A stretch of DNA of 64,000 bases from Climacium dendroides (Eukaryota > Streptophyta > Bryopsida > Hypnales > Climaciaceae): NCBI GenBank assembly GCA_950106755.1, contig OX467092.1, positions 3,224,001 through 3,288,000 on the forward strand, written 5' to 3'. Shown here one piece after another: positions 1 to 11,295 of this stretch; the first letter of the stretch is position 1, and each line of letters opens with the position of its first letter. The translations under genes were made by a program, and so were the position numbers. A model generated the notes under the pieces. That model saw only the letters and a list, made by a program, of their open reading frames with translations, was not told the DNA's origin and did no database searches.

Positions 1-490
1 AAATTTAATAGTAAAATGGTTTTTACTACAAGAGTACAAGACCATTTTTCACTCATTTTTAATCTCAAAAATACAAGACTTGTTTCCATGCATAAAAAAC
101 TTGGTTACCTTGAGAATGAGAATACAATGCCACCTTTTTAAAATGTTATGTGACCAAAAAAACTAATCAAATTAAAATTTTAGTTATGCCAAAACATTGA
201 TTTCAATGAAGTACACTTCACTCTTATGTAATATATTGCAAAAGTTCCTCCATGCCAAAGTATGAGCTATTGATTTAAGTAATTCCAATAGAGCACACAT
301 TGAATTTTTTTTAAAATATGCAAAAATCAATCTAGTTGATCATTAGTTTGAAAATTTCAAAATCTGAATTTATTGTAATTTAAAATATTGAATAAATCTT
401 TAAATTTTGAATAAATTATATACATCTATTTATATATATTTAAAAATCTTATATTAATTATACTCATTATATTTCAAATTTTCAATATAG

Positions 491-1355
491 ATGGAACTCC
501 ATCCATTTGGGAGACAAGATGAATTTTTAAAATTTTGCCAATCTAGTGGCATTCATGTCTATGCACATACTTCATTAAGAGTCCTTGAAAAAATTATTGA
601 AGACAAAGATGTGTCAATTTTACAACCATCAACATCAATATATCCTAAAGTCATCAACAACTTTTGAAATAGCTAAAGCACTAAATGGAATGCTTAGACA
701 AGTATTTGTCAATATCTACTTTATAATATCTTTAATAATATATGATAAAAAAATATCATAAAAAAATCAAAGATATGATATGTATTTAGAAACATGGTTC
801 TACTTTTTTATTTTGAATTTTTTTGAATTTAAATGCTATTTTAAATATGTTAATGAAACAATGACATTATATACAACAATTAGAGCAATAGAATATATGT
901 ATAAATTATATGATTTATTGTATAAAGAAGTGAGGTTTTATTAATAGCTATGGTGTTAAATGCATCACATAAAGTGTATGACAAGGTTTTGTCTTCCCCT
1001 TGCCAGGAATAAATGCAATGTAAATGTTCTTTGGTTGGTTAGTGTTTTACCTTCTTCACCTCTATGAACTATGGTTGGTTAGTAGTTGATTTGGGGCCTT
1101 TGATTCCAAATTTGAATTTGAAATTTCCTACAAAATTTTTACATTATATCATGAGTGGCAAATAAAAAATTCCAATGTTTTAACTAGGAGTAAAACCACA
1201 AACTTCATATGATAAGTTTAATGTTTTGCTAAGTGTATTGCTAGGGAGTATACTTTCTAATAGAATGCATAATGACTAATTATGATATTCTCAATTGGTT
1301 GTTGTCAGAAGATGATTGGACAAAAATAAATGATTTAGAGTCACAATTTATGCAA
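491..1355 (+). pseudogene. Aldo-keto reductase pseudogene (3' exons)
   Basis: Seen: the 59 codons from 491 to 667 read MELHPFGRQDEFLKFCQSSG followed by IHVYAHTSL, closely matching the plant aldo-keto reductase segment that begins with VNQVE-HP and continues to the K-F-C-S-G-I-V-A-SPLG strand. The stretch is preceded by an AG acceptor-like AATATAG. The frame stops with TGA at 665-667; one base back, it resumes as FEIAKALNGMLRQVFV, the family's IA-LN-QV-LRW helix, so there is a frameshift. At 1286-1355 a further piece reads LNWLLSEDDWTKINDLESQF, like the C-terminal part of these NADPH-dependent reductases. Known: active members are about 310-320 residue (beta/alpha)8 cytosolic enzymes. Inferred: a dead copy, cut off at 1356 by a TTAA-flanked element. 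Confidence 0.6.
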
Positions 1356-2209
1356 TTAACCCCTAAACGTCTAGAGAATAGTATTTTGGAATTTATATAC
1401 TAATAAAAGTTGTAGATTTTGAGTTTTAAATCCCATCCGTACCATGAGATTCATCAATGCCATCACCAATATTTTTTTAATAAATTTTGAAAGAGAAATT
1501 TCATAATTCCTTCTAACTTTAATTATAAGAAAATATTATCATTTCTTAAGTAAAATTTGTTGGAATGCATTTGAAATGAGATCCTCTTGACATAGTGATT
1601 TTTTTGAAATTTTTTTGTTCTTAAAATCTATGTCCTTATTTTTGCAATTTCAGTTTTGAACTAGATTCAATGCAATTTTGGCTTGGTCAACCACTTGACA
1701 TTCTTCTACATTTGTAATTTAGAAAAATATATATACTCTAATAACACTAAATCCAACCATTAAATAGGATAGGAACTTGATAAAGTGTCTCTACAAATTA
1801 GGATGACTTTTATCTAAATGGAATGAGAAAGAACCAAGAGTTTCAATGTATTCATCGTCCAAAAAATGAATGTTGGAGTACTTAGGGATTAATTGATGGT
1901 ACTCATGATGAAGTTGAAAATTCAATTCATGAATCAGGTGCTGAAAGAATAAATGATGAATTGTCAAACCTTGTAACAAATTTAACCCTTAAACAACATA
2001 TTGGTAACTGTAGAAATCATCCATTTTGATATTGTGAGAATCATTGTTCTAAAAAATCCAAAAGCACTCATTAGAAGTGAAACTAATGTAGAAGATCTCT
2101 CCTTTTCATACAAAATTCCAAAAAAAAATAGTTGCACTTCTATCCTACACTAAAAGATTCTTTGTCATCCATTGGACACCAAACGTCTGCCTTGACATTT
2201 AAGGGTTAA
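1356..2209. mobile_element. TTAA-bounded non-autonomous element (a)
   Basis: Seen: the left end is TTAACCCCTAAACGTC and the right end, read on the minus strand, is TTAACCCTTAAATGTC, so about 16 bases form an imperfect terminal inverted repeat that includes TTAA at both edges. A second left-type end (TTAACCCTTAAACAAC) lies inside at 1982, so elements may be nested or chimeric. No ORF above 62 codons is present. Sequence near 2090-2190 is related, in inverse orientation, to 21550-21620 and also resembles 16270-16400. Inferred: a member of the same terminal-motif family as the elements at 3796, 21527, 26758, 27769, 28780, 34459 and 35401. No empty site is available here. Confidence 0.4.
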
Positions 2210-3052
2210 AAACAAATGAAGAACTATCAAACCTAGTTGCAAATTGAAAAAAAATGATGAATCATCCTACCATGTTCAATAGTAAGTTTTAATGAATCTT
2301 GCATTGAACACAAATCTATTGGAAATATGGTAGAACCACCTATAGTCAACCACTTAAATGATTCCGCACATGTTTTAGAGTAGCAAAAGGCAATGTAAAT
2401 TTTTTGCTTGATAGAAAGATAGAAATGATAGGCATTGCTAATTTTTTGTGATTTTTTTTCTTGAATTCACATTGCTATGAGTTTTGGAAGCCAAAAGTTG
2501 GCCTCAACTCATATAATAAACTTGTCAATTGCCATATAGGACAAAATTCAAATCCTTCTCCATATAAATATAGAAACTTGCATGTATTGAAATTTGGCTT
2601 GATTATTAAATGTCATGTTCAGATTCACCATTGAAAAACATAATGCAAAAAAAATTCTTCATACAAATTTTATTGCAATTTAAAGGCAATGCACTTGAAA
2701 TCTAGTTAAAAATTCCTTGCACCCCTTCACTACATAGTGTGTGGTCATTGGGCAGTGATACAAAACTTTATTTCCATCACAATTGAATTAGTAGGTGAAT
2801 TGTGTGGTTACTCTACAGTAATTGACAATGTTTGTTTTTGGTTTTTGGATGTGTGCAATAAATGGCCGGTTTACTCTACCTAATATATAGACTCCTCCAA
2901 TTTTGATCATTCCAAAATTACTTTCCCGTTCACTACTTCCTACTTTTTTGCTCACTATTTTGGAATATGTGTCATGACTTTATTAGTCCCAACCTTGAAA
3001 AGGAGAAAAAATCACATTCTAAGCTTTGGTTGGAAATTTGTTCTAGCCTTGG
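2210..3052. other. AT-rich non-coding stretch
   Basis: No gene, RNA or bounded repeat could be recognised in this 0.84 kb. It is AT-rich with many stops in all frames. Confidence 0.5.
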
Positions 3053-3328
3053 TTGAAAATAGGTGCACCCTATAGGTTGAATTTGGATTTGTGGTTGGAA
3101 ATGGATGGTTCTACCATACATGAAAATATTACATTAGAGAGGTTATTGCTTCAGAGAAGGGTTGTGGCATTAATGACACTTGAAGATTTTTGGAAGTCCT
3201 GTTTACTAGAGCAACATCTAAATTTCAAATTCAATGAAAGTTGCTTTAAGAAAATTATTTTATACATCTTCAATACATCCAAGCCAGGACCAAACATCAT
3301 CTTCTTGAGGAAGGGAAACTTAAGGTAG
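3053..3328 (+). pseudogene. Possible aldo-keto reductase exon relic
   Basis: Seen: an open stretch of 91 codons whose middle and end (VALMTLEDFWKS, then FNESCFKKI-YI-NTSKPGPNI) resemble the family segment in which a helix starting L-E-WK is followed by GVSNFSCKKI and then IPPAVNQ. The first 30 residues do not match anything I recognise, and the GLVKAIGVSNF core is not intact. If correct, this upstream exon lies 1.7 kb downstream of the exons at 491-1355 on the same strand, so the order is reversed relative to a normal gene, either from rearrangement or from a second dead copy. It could also be a chance ORF in AT-rich DNA. Confidence 0.25.
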
Positions 3329-3795
3329 CTGACCTCTTTTTGATTAGCCACCCATTTTTGCAAGTTAGGTTGCTATGTTTTTTATTAGTTGTGGTTTAGG
3401 TGGGAGCTCAATGCATGCTAATAGTTCACAACAAGAGTAGTACAGATGTCCAAGAAGTGTACATTAAAAACATACAATGATCACAAGATATACATTAAAA
3501 GCCACAATTATCGCTTACATTGAAGCATTTTCAATTTAGTAATCAACCTATGGTGACCTATATATAATAGAATAGGTTGAATGGACTCTTCACAAAAAAA
3601 ATTCATGATAATTTTGTTTTTGAAGAAAAAAATATAAAAAAAGATGAAATCTTTCTAAAATCTATTTCTCTAAATGAGGAGATTTCCCCCCCCCCCTCAC
3701 CATACCCATATTACAAATATGCTAAATTCCTTAAGTGATTAGAAAGGGGTTAGCTACCTTTTATGAAGTCATGTGCTAACAAAATATATCAATTT

Positions 3796-4373
3796 TTAAC
3801 CCCTAAATGCCCGAGGCACCAAATTTTGGTGTTGACAATACTTTGAAGTTAAATAAAACCTAATTAGTTTGCTATTTTTAGTAGTTTATATTTTTGACAA
3901 ATTCTTTTTAAAGTCTTGTTTTAGCATCAAAAATCTGATTTTGAAAATGAATGATTATGAATTTTCTATTCAAGATTTTGTACAAGGGTGTCCATTGCAA
4001 TCTTGACTTTCTATAATGTTGAGGGCTCTCGGAAATGAGCCTCAAATACACGAGATCTTGGAGAAAAAATCACATTAGAAATTCATTTAAAAAAATTGTA
4101 GAATAAATTTCGAGAAGCCATAAATTGATTGGGGTTATGCATGTTAAGACCTTCAACCTCATTTTTTTTTGTGACCAATTTTTTAAAAATGTGATCAATT
4201 CATAAGTGATAATGTTAGATTTTCATTCCTATGTGATCTCTAACATGTCTAGTTTGAATTTGTATGGTTAGAATTAAAAAAAATTGATACAACTTATCAA
4301 AATGTTGTCTTTTTGTTTGATTTACAGCAAATTTGGAGGATCTCAAAACAGGCATTGCGCATTTAGGGGTTAA
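3796..4373. mobile_element. TTAA-bounded element (b), 0.58 kb
   Basis: Seen: the element runs from TTAACCCCTAAATGC to its inverse, GCATTTAGGGGTTAA, giving a 15-base inverted repeat that includes TTAA at both edges. Its interior (AATAAAACCTAATTAGTTTGC, then GAAATGAGCCTCAAATACAC, then a GAGATCTTGGAG-like stretch) is clearly homologous to 35401-36036 and about 57024-57655 in the A units of the downstream array. It is therefore a dispersed family and not part of the array. It has no coding capacity. It ends about 300 bases before the LRR pseudogene. Confidence 0.55.
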
Positions 4374-4689
4374 TTGAACTCGATGTGCATGCATACCGCC
4401 TTCAGGAATCTTTTTCAGGGGTGGTTTTGGGCTTGTATCTTTCTACAAATATCTTACTTATCTCCATTTCATCAAACTGATCACAAAAAGGAATGTTGTC
4501 TTCAAAGGAATTGTTATTTGGGATGAATATGAAGTTATTTAGGAAGCAACATAACTGCTTGTTTCCACTCCTGAGACAAAATTATGCCGTTCCTCACGAC
4601 TTTGGTGTAAGTTAGTTTTTGTGGAGGACTTCAGTTGCACTGACCCTAACAACATCAATTGCAGACCCAACTTCTTCCTGCAATTGTCG

Positions 4690-5560
4690 TTTGTTACCAC
4701 TCGTATATAAATCTCGAAGTATCTAAGTCTCTGTGAGACAAAATTAATTGTGCTTCCTCAAATACCTTCGGAGCTCGGTTCACGAAAGCAGCAGCTGCTT
4801 CGACGGCTACTATTCGAAACAAAGTTAACCACCTCAACGGCTCAATCCCCTCTTTCCTTGGAACTCTAAGAGAACTGGAACGTCTGAATTTGCGAAACAA
4901 CACAGAGAAGCTCCATCCCACGTACCTTTGCTTGGAAACGGTTCCTCCCTAAACAGTCACTCTTTTGGGGTGGGGTGGGGTGGGGTGGGGTGGGGTGGGT
5001 GGGTGTACAATGAACTCCATGCCGGTACCATACTCTCAGGAACTTGTCATTCAAAAACGCTCGTCGGATCCATGCCCCAAGCCTTTGGAAATTTGGATGG
5101 GTGCGAAGTGCTCGCCAATTACCCAACACCAAGCACCGACTCGTTTACTTTGTACTGTACTAGAGATTGAATTTGATAATAAGAGGTGATGATGTGCATT
5201 CTGAGACAAGTAGGCAACCACCTACTGTACTGTACAGTACATGGATATGAGTTCCATTACAATGCGGTCGGGGGGAAGATTCCTGAAGGGATTGTAAACC
5301 TGGTTGGTTTGAAGTACCTGGATTAATTTACCATCAGGAAGGTTGGAAGGAAACATTTGGAGAGCAGAGGAGAAATTGAAGGCGTTGGAATCTTTCGACT
5401 TGTCGCATATTAGTGAGTGAGGGTGGATCCATTTGCCATCTTCAGTGAGCACATTCAAAGTCTCCCTCAACAATCTCAGCCTTGCTATTCCCAGTTCAAC
5501 ACTTTTTCGAGCTCCTCTTACTTGCAAGGAAACCTGGAGAATTCAGTTGTGGAATACAAA
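4690..5560 (+). pseudogene. LRR receptor-like pseudogene
   Basis: Seen on the plus strand, in several frames: SKYLSLCETKL with IPSELG (about 4716-4780); NHLNGSIPSFLGTLRELERL followed by NLRNN (about 4830-4900); TLVGSMPQAFGNLDGCEVL (about 5060-5115); GGKIPEGIVNLVGLKYLD (about 5273-5325); LKALESFDLSHISE (about 5375-5420); STFKVSLNNLSLAIPSSTLF (about 5450-5510). These match the plant extracellular LRR consensus L-L-L-N-L-G-IP-LG-L and the final pre-membrane repeat L-V-NNL-G-IP-S-F of receptor-like proteins and kinases. Frames shift at least four times, there are in-frame stops, and a GGGGT tract interrupts the array. No transmembrane or kinase segment follows. Known: such receptors act at the plasma membrane in ligand perception. 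Inferred: a degraded, non-functional copy. Confidence 0.75.
4966..5014 (+). repeat. GGGGT microsatellite
   Basis: About seven GGGGT units followed by GGGT units. Runs of four G on one strand make it a candidate G-quadruplex former. It sits inside the LRR pseudogene. Confidence 0.9.
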
Positions 5561-6350
5561 TGCAAAGTGCTATTGATGAAGTGACTGATGAAGTGGACAC
5601 TGGTAGTAAACTTGGTGTTTGGAATTATATATCAATAATTGGTTAAACCCTCCTACAAATTTGAAACATGATGAAATATTCACTTCAAAGTAGAATACTC
5701 ATCCAAGGAAGTAACAGTTACAACATTATTCATCCATCACCTCGCAGTGAGTTCATCATCCCTGAGTAATATGGTTACGAAAACATTATATCCATCAATA
5801 AGCTACTCACAAATATTTACATCTACGAGGACATTGGAATTGCACTTGGTATAGTTCGGAAAAGACATTTGAGGGTAACAGATTATAGCCTACAGTGCCA
5901 GTTGATATCTAATGAGTGACACATCAACAAAAATCGAGAGCCCAAGTGGATGCGAACCATATAGTGGCCTTTGTGGAAGAGATGAACGCGTTGCACATGT
6001 GGTGAATTCATTGTCTGGAAGGGTCACGTGATAAAACATCCACGACCTAATTGCGACCTGTTTCTATAACCAACCCCTACAGATTCTTGCCTAAAATGGG
6101 AGCCCGGGATCAATATTGGGTACACCTATTTTCGGCACCTTGAAAATTCATAGTTTACTGATATGGTGTCCAGAATATGCATGTTAAGGAAATCTGGAAT
6201 CCCGTTTTGACCCCAACAAGACCAAACAAAAACTTAGACAGTTCAATAATAGGAACCATGATCAAAATGCTAATTTGGAGTTTTGGACTTGTTTAGGACA
6301 ATTTCAGGAGTAGTTACCTTGGCGCTTTATGTTCATGGATGGCCAAGTGG
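5561..6350. other. Spacer between LRR relic and GH81 stop
   Basis: No gene recognised. It presumably contains the 3' UTR of the minus-strand GH81 gene just upstream of 6350. No clear polyadenylation signal was identified by eye. Confidence 0.4.
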
Positions 6351-9300
6351 CTATGGGTGAGAAGAAAGCGGTCTCCGCGTATGAATCCACCACAAAAGGT
6401 TTGTATATGAGTTGCCATCGTCATGCTCATTGAGGCTCATGGCGTCCTCCAATGCAGCCTTGGGCCTGTAAATGGCTTTCAAGGCGTATACGAAGCCTCT
6501 CCATGCATCCGTGACGCCTTCGTTGTTGATCGACTCCGTGACCCAGTCCACTAGCTCCTTCACGTAATGTTTGTCGGGAAACATGTTCTCCGTTATGGGT
6601 GTGATGGGCAGCACCTGGATGCCGAGCCTACAGTCACGTCGCTCAGCTCCTACACACACAGAAAAAGCAAAACAATTTGAGATAATTCCTAAAAATTCTC
6701 AGCATTCCTCAAAGTAACGTACATCCTCACTTAACCTCTGTAAATTAAATGCCCCAAAAGGCCCCGTGGAGATTTCTCAAGCCAAATTTAGTGCCACATA
6801 AAAGACAATTTCTGTCAATACATTGAACTAAAATCCCTAACAGAATTTCGTTATACGTCTACGGGAGTTGTCCAATCACAAAGATGAATTAAATCCAGTG
6901 AGATACGAGTTTGAAAAATGCAACTTTCAAAACGTCAACAACTTTTGATTGTCGATAAATTCATGAATTTTTGTTCCATTAAGATGTTTTTTCATTCTAA
7001 ATGTGTCAAATGCACGTTTTTATGTATGCCACTAAAAACAATTGTATCTTAGATTTCATCGTCATCAAAATCGAGAAAAAATATAACTAAATTTGATGTC
7101 CTACTTTGAAGCAGTGACAAAATTCAACAATCAAATTGATTCACAATTACTTTAATTGATTGACTTCATTTTGCTATAAATAATCTGTAAATTCCAGAAA
7201 GAGAGTGCAAAGAGATGAAATGACCCTCAAAAATAAGAAAAAATACACACGTCTCAAGGGTAAGTGTTTAAGACTTTGTAACATGCTTGGGTTCATCATC
7301 ATTCTCACCTGCAAACCACAAGCCACTGTCGCGCTTAGTCGACCACACAATGGACACCACACGATTCGCTGCAACGAACTCCGGCTCGTACAGTGTGCTG
7401 TTGGACGGGACATGCCAGAGGAGCTGCGAAGCTCGATTCTCCAGAGCACAAAGAGTGCTGGCCAGAGTGACCATGTCGAAGTCGTTGTAGGCCAACCCTG
7501 CCAGAGCAGCTGCATAATAAGCGTTGACAGCCTCACTGGTGGACTCCTGGTTGCGTCCATCGGCAAACTCGGTCAGCCCGCTCGCCCACGAGTGCAGCGT
7601 GTAGCAGTCGAAGTTGCGGAGACGGGGAAAGTAGCGCCGTTCAATGCTCATGTAGTCATGGATGAGGGCGTACATATGGGGCTTGAAGTTCTGCGCCCAG
7701 TAGTGGTCCAGCTTCGCCAACACCGCACCTGTTGCATCACAGCACACAAGAAGAAAGGTACCGCAACTTCAAACAATGCATCTAAATGAACTCCGAATTG
7801 ACTCCTGAAAACTTGCGTTGGAAAGAATTTGCGTTGGCACCAAAACGAGGCGAGGAGCGTTTCTCAATCAACATGCTTCTGAATCGGCTGCTGGCATAAA
7901 CTTGCATCGAATTTCAATGACATTTGCATCAAGACAAGGAGAACAGCGTTTCTCAATCAAACAATTTCTAACATTAGATCAATTGGATGCTGAACAAACT
8001 TGCATTGAAAATACTTGAGCAACGAATCATCACCAAAAGGGCAAATATCTCATGTTATCAGAATGACCAATTTGCTTGGTAATATTGTGAAAAATAAAAA
8101 ATTCAGTCAGGAACAAACTTTACAACATCAGAACCGGCAAAGAACATTGCAAGTGCTGGTTCCAAAAAAACGAAAAATTGAACACAAGAAAGTCCCCATA
8201 TGACGCACACAAAATGCCAAAAAATCAAGAGGGGCAGCACGTTACCCGCATAAACGAAGTATCCGAGATGGAAGTGATGATCATTATAAACTCCCAGTCC
8301 AAAATCAGCACCGGAATCTCTCGACCCCTCACGACTGATAATCCCTCCCCACGTCGTATCATATACCAACGCATTCCCTTCAAACTCCCCTAGAAACCAC
8401 GGCGTAATCCCCTTCTGCAAAAACTCCACCACTTTCCCCACAAGGCTATACATTCTCAATTCTTCCGCAATGAGGGCCAATCTCGCCGCTCTCGCCAACG
8501 CCTTCCCATGAAAATACGTCGACGCCGTCGTAATCCCCACCAACTTCTTCACATCCTCTTCCAACGCCTCCACAACTTGTTCTCTTGCTTGCACATCATG
8601 AATCCCTGTTCTCGAATGCCACAAAATCTCGACTCTTTTCACCACCAACCCCCACTTATGTCCCACAACGCCTTGCAACTCCCCATCCAAGCTCTGAAAT
8701 CCAACACTGGGTACCATCCTCGTGTAACATTTCGACATCATCTCTCGGTGTAAGGGTAATGTTAGCATTAGAAGATCCCCATCACCACGCGTCTCCCACT
8801 TGTAAATCACTTCAAAATTCTCGTAAAACTCAATCACACCCCCAATGGGGTAACAGGTGCGGTACTTGTCCAGCAAGCTCTCGTCATCTTCCCCTTCTTC
8901 ACAATTCGAGACGACCGTCACGCGTATCACGCCATGAAAGGAACATTCATCAGATTGAGATATTGTTGTAATCCCTGGGCCATGAAAGGTACATGAGAGA
9001 TGTAAAGGAGAGGAGGAGTACACCAACCAAGTTTGTTTGTTGTTGAGCGTGATGCGGTGCTTGGTGCACTCAGGATTCGCCCAGAAGCCTACAACGGCGT
9101 GGATGGTGGAGAAACTGGGTGTACCGTCAGAAACAACGATGGTGATGTACGGGGAGCCTTGAACTAACGGCACTTGGAACTTCCCGAAGTCGACTGTGAC
9201 GCTGAGATCGTCGTAGTGGGAGACGACATGAGAAGATTGGGGAGGCTCAAGGAGTTTGAAGGTGAGATCGGCGATGAAAGGGGTGAAGATGAAGGCGGGC

Positions 9301-9587
9301 GTTGAAGCTCGTGGAGGGTAAGAAAGGGAGAGAGAATCAGATTGAAGCTGAACAAGAAAAGGGTGCAGATTCTCGTGGCAAGTGCCGGCGTTGAGGACGA
9401 AGTTCTGCCAGGGGGTGTTGGTTGGAAATGGAGGGGTCTTGATGGGGGAAGCCCATAAAGAATTGGGAGCTCCTGTGGCGTGATTCTCCACTGCGGGGAA
9501 CGGCTGGTGGTGGTGGGGAGAGTGGGAGGAGTGTGGTCGATTCTTGTGGTGACCCAGGGATTGCAACAAGCTCGTCATCGTCTCCAT
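6351..9587 (-). CDS. GH81 endo-1,3-beta-glucanase, three exons
   Basis: Glycoside hydrolase family 81 enzyme, which hydrolyses internal bonds of beta-1,3-glucan (callose or microbial laminarin-type glucan) by an inverting mechanism. Exons on the minus strand are 9587-8246, 7728-7309 and 6649-6351. Both introns are GT-AG and the joins are in phase 1, giving 2061 nt and 686 residues, the usual plant length. Residues 1-40 are His/Ser/Pro-rich low complexity and no signal peptide is evident. The N-terminal beta-sandwich region follows. The catalytic part contains DTTWGGIISREGSRDSGADF, then YNDHHFHLGYFVYA, which straddles intron 1. D488 in NFDCYTLHSWASGL is the likely acid. E509 and E513 in NQESTSEA are the family's paired catalytic glutamates. 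LGIQVLPITPITE lies in exon 3. The stop is TAG at 6351-6353. No lesion was seen, so it is probably functional. It is divergent to the nucleotidase gene. Confidence 0.95.
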
Positions 9588-9598
9588 CAGAAAACAGA

Positions 9599-9617
9599 GA
9601 ACCCTAAAACCCTAAAA
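9599..9617. promoter_or_regulatory. Telo-box-like motif by GH81 start
   Basis: Two overlapping AACCCTAAAA units lie 12-30 bases upstream of the GH81 start codon, probably in the 5' UTR. AAACCCTAA telo-boxes are a known plant promoter and leader motif bound by Myb/TRB-type proteins. Function here is inferred. Confidence 0.45.
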
Positions 9618-11295
9618 TCCTAGAACTAGTGCAAAACCAGGCAATATGTAATCGATTTCGAATTCACCGACGAAATTGCACCGATCTTGGGGTTGCAAAT
9701 CTGTGCTGACATGATCCAGTTCCCTTCGATCTGGAATTGAAAGCATACACTCGGGTACCGTCTTCTTGAAGTACAAAGGCTTCCAGCCACTACAGGGATG
9801 AATTCGAAACAGAGGAAGTTCGGCAAAGGATACCTCGCGTAAGGCAAACGCTAACTTGCAAGCCTCCTTGTGGTGAATATAATGCGGCAGAATTTGGGGA
9901 GAAGCTGAAGCTGATCGTCGTTGGCTGAAGCCCTCCGTGATTGTTCACAACAATCGGTGATCGCGGAAACCTCCAGTGAGACTGATAGTTTGAAATTGGT
10001 GGATATCAGACCCTTCTCACAAGTTTACCCACCCCAGCTGGTGTCTCGCAGTTGAGGCGTCTAACCAAGAAATCCACTGGGATTCATTACCAAGCAACGG
10101 CCGGCGCGGATCTCGACAAGCATTGAAGTTCGAAAACGTAAGAATTTTCCTTCAATTTCATTGCTTCACCGAAATGTGAGGATTTTCCTTTGTTTCCAGG
10201 TCAGCAAATGTGAACGTGGCAGATGGGGGTGGGATTCGGACCCATCCATCTACGGACCTTTTCAATCTGGAGCATCACCGTCGCTGCGACGAAGGCCCAC
10301 ATGGTATGAAGGTTTCTTTCAATGTCCGCGTGACTGACAGATGACCTTGTTGCTTACAAAGGTCGGTAACGCGGTTGGATTGTCAGTGACGCCTGACGGT
10401 CGTGTGGAAAGTTATGGGAGGGGGGGACCCATCTCTTGGAGTTCAGGGGATGGGAACGGTCACTTGGACTTCTTGTGATGCCCTAATTTTTGCAAGGCCT
10501 AATTCTCTTTCTGAGTGAATTCGAGCATTGGAGTGTTTCCCATTTCAGGATGCGGGTCATGAAATTCGTCGTAGCATTCTTGAGATGTTCTATAAGAGCA
10601 CCTGGCATTCTGTTCGTATCATCCGTCAACACGTAAAGATACAGAATATGATTTGGATCCAGTCAATATGTCTGAGAATGGTGTACAACAAGCGTAGAAC
10701 ATGATACTTTTACTTGCTCACGAGTGTCAATCCAGGTGCTGTTGTGAAGGAGCTATTGATGTCGAGGACTTCCATCTCTTAAATTCCTGAAGTAGAGAGG
10801 ATATATGGCAAAGGAAGATGATGTCGAAGAGGATTGAAGCATGTTGGACAGCTTCAATCTTCCTTGAATTAGGCCCAAGGTCTTCAGGATTGTTATGACA
10901 AGGAGCATTTTCTTGACACGAAGACGATGGAAGTAGTGGTACAAAAGGTTCCATATCTTCACATGGGGTTTACGGGCTCAGGAGATGGAGCAAGGGATTG
11001 AAACGACACATAAAAGGAAAGATTACAAGAGTAGTATTGGATGCTTGATAGTCGATCGTCCAGTTTCTGTACTGCAGAGCTGACATCTGCTTCGTCGTGG
11101 GGTTAAGCTTCAGAAGTGGTTTCAATTCGGCCAGATTTCAAAACGGGATATCCCAGAGTCTGATTAATAGGGCACAAGACCATTTGATCTCAAACTTTTG
11201 GTGGAGTTGGTGAAGAATCAAACTTCTAGGCGCCTCAGGCTCAATATGTTATCTGCAAGGAAATCGTAAGCACCGCTGAATTAGATTGTAGAAAA
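9618..11295. promoter_or_regulatory. Divergent intergenic region, GH81 / nucleotidase
   Basis: This 1.7 kb lies between the two divergent start codons and must hold both promoters and leaders. It is visibly less AT-rich than the flanking repeat DNA. No coding exon was recognised, and the short ORFs near 10727-10962 lack any family resemblance. No TATA box could be assigned with confidence. Confidence 0.45.

Noticed and set aside
5222..5527. 101-codon minus-strand ORF
   Set aside because: The plus strand of the same stretch reads as LRR fragments, so the minus frame is incidental.
7205..7789. 194-codon plus-strand ORF
   Set aside because: Antisense to GH81 exon 2, which has clear catalytic motifs.
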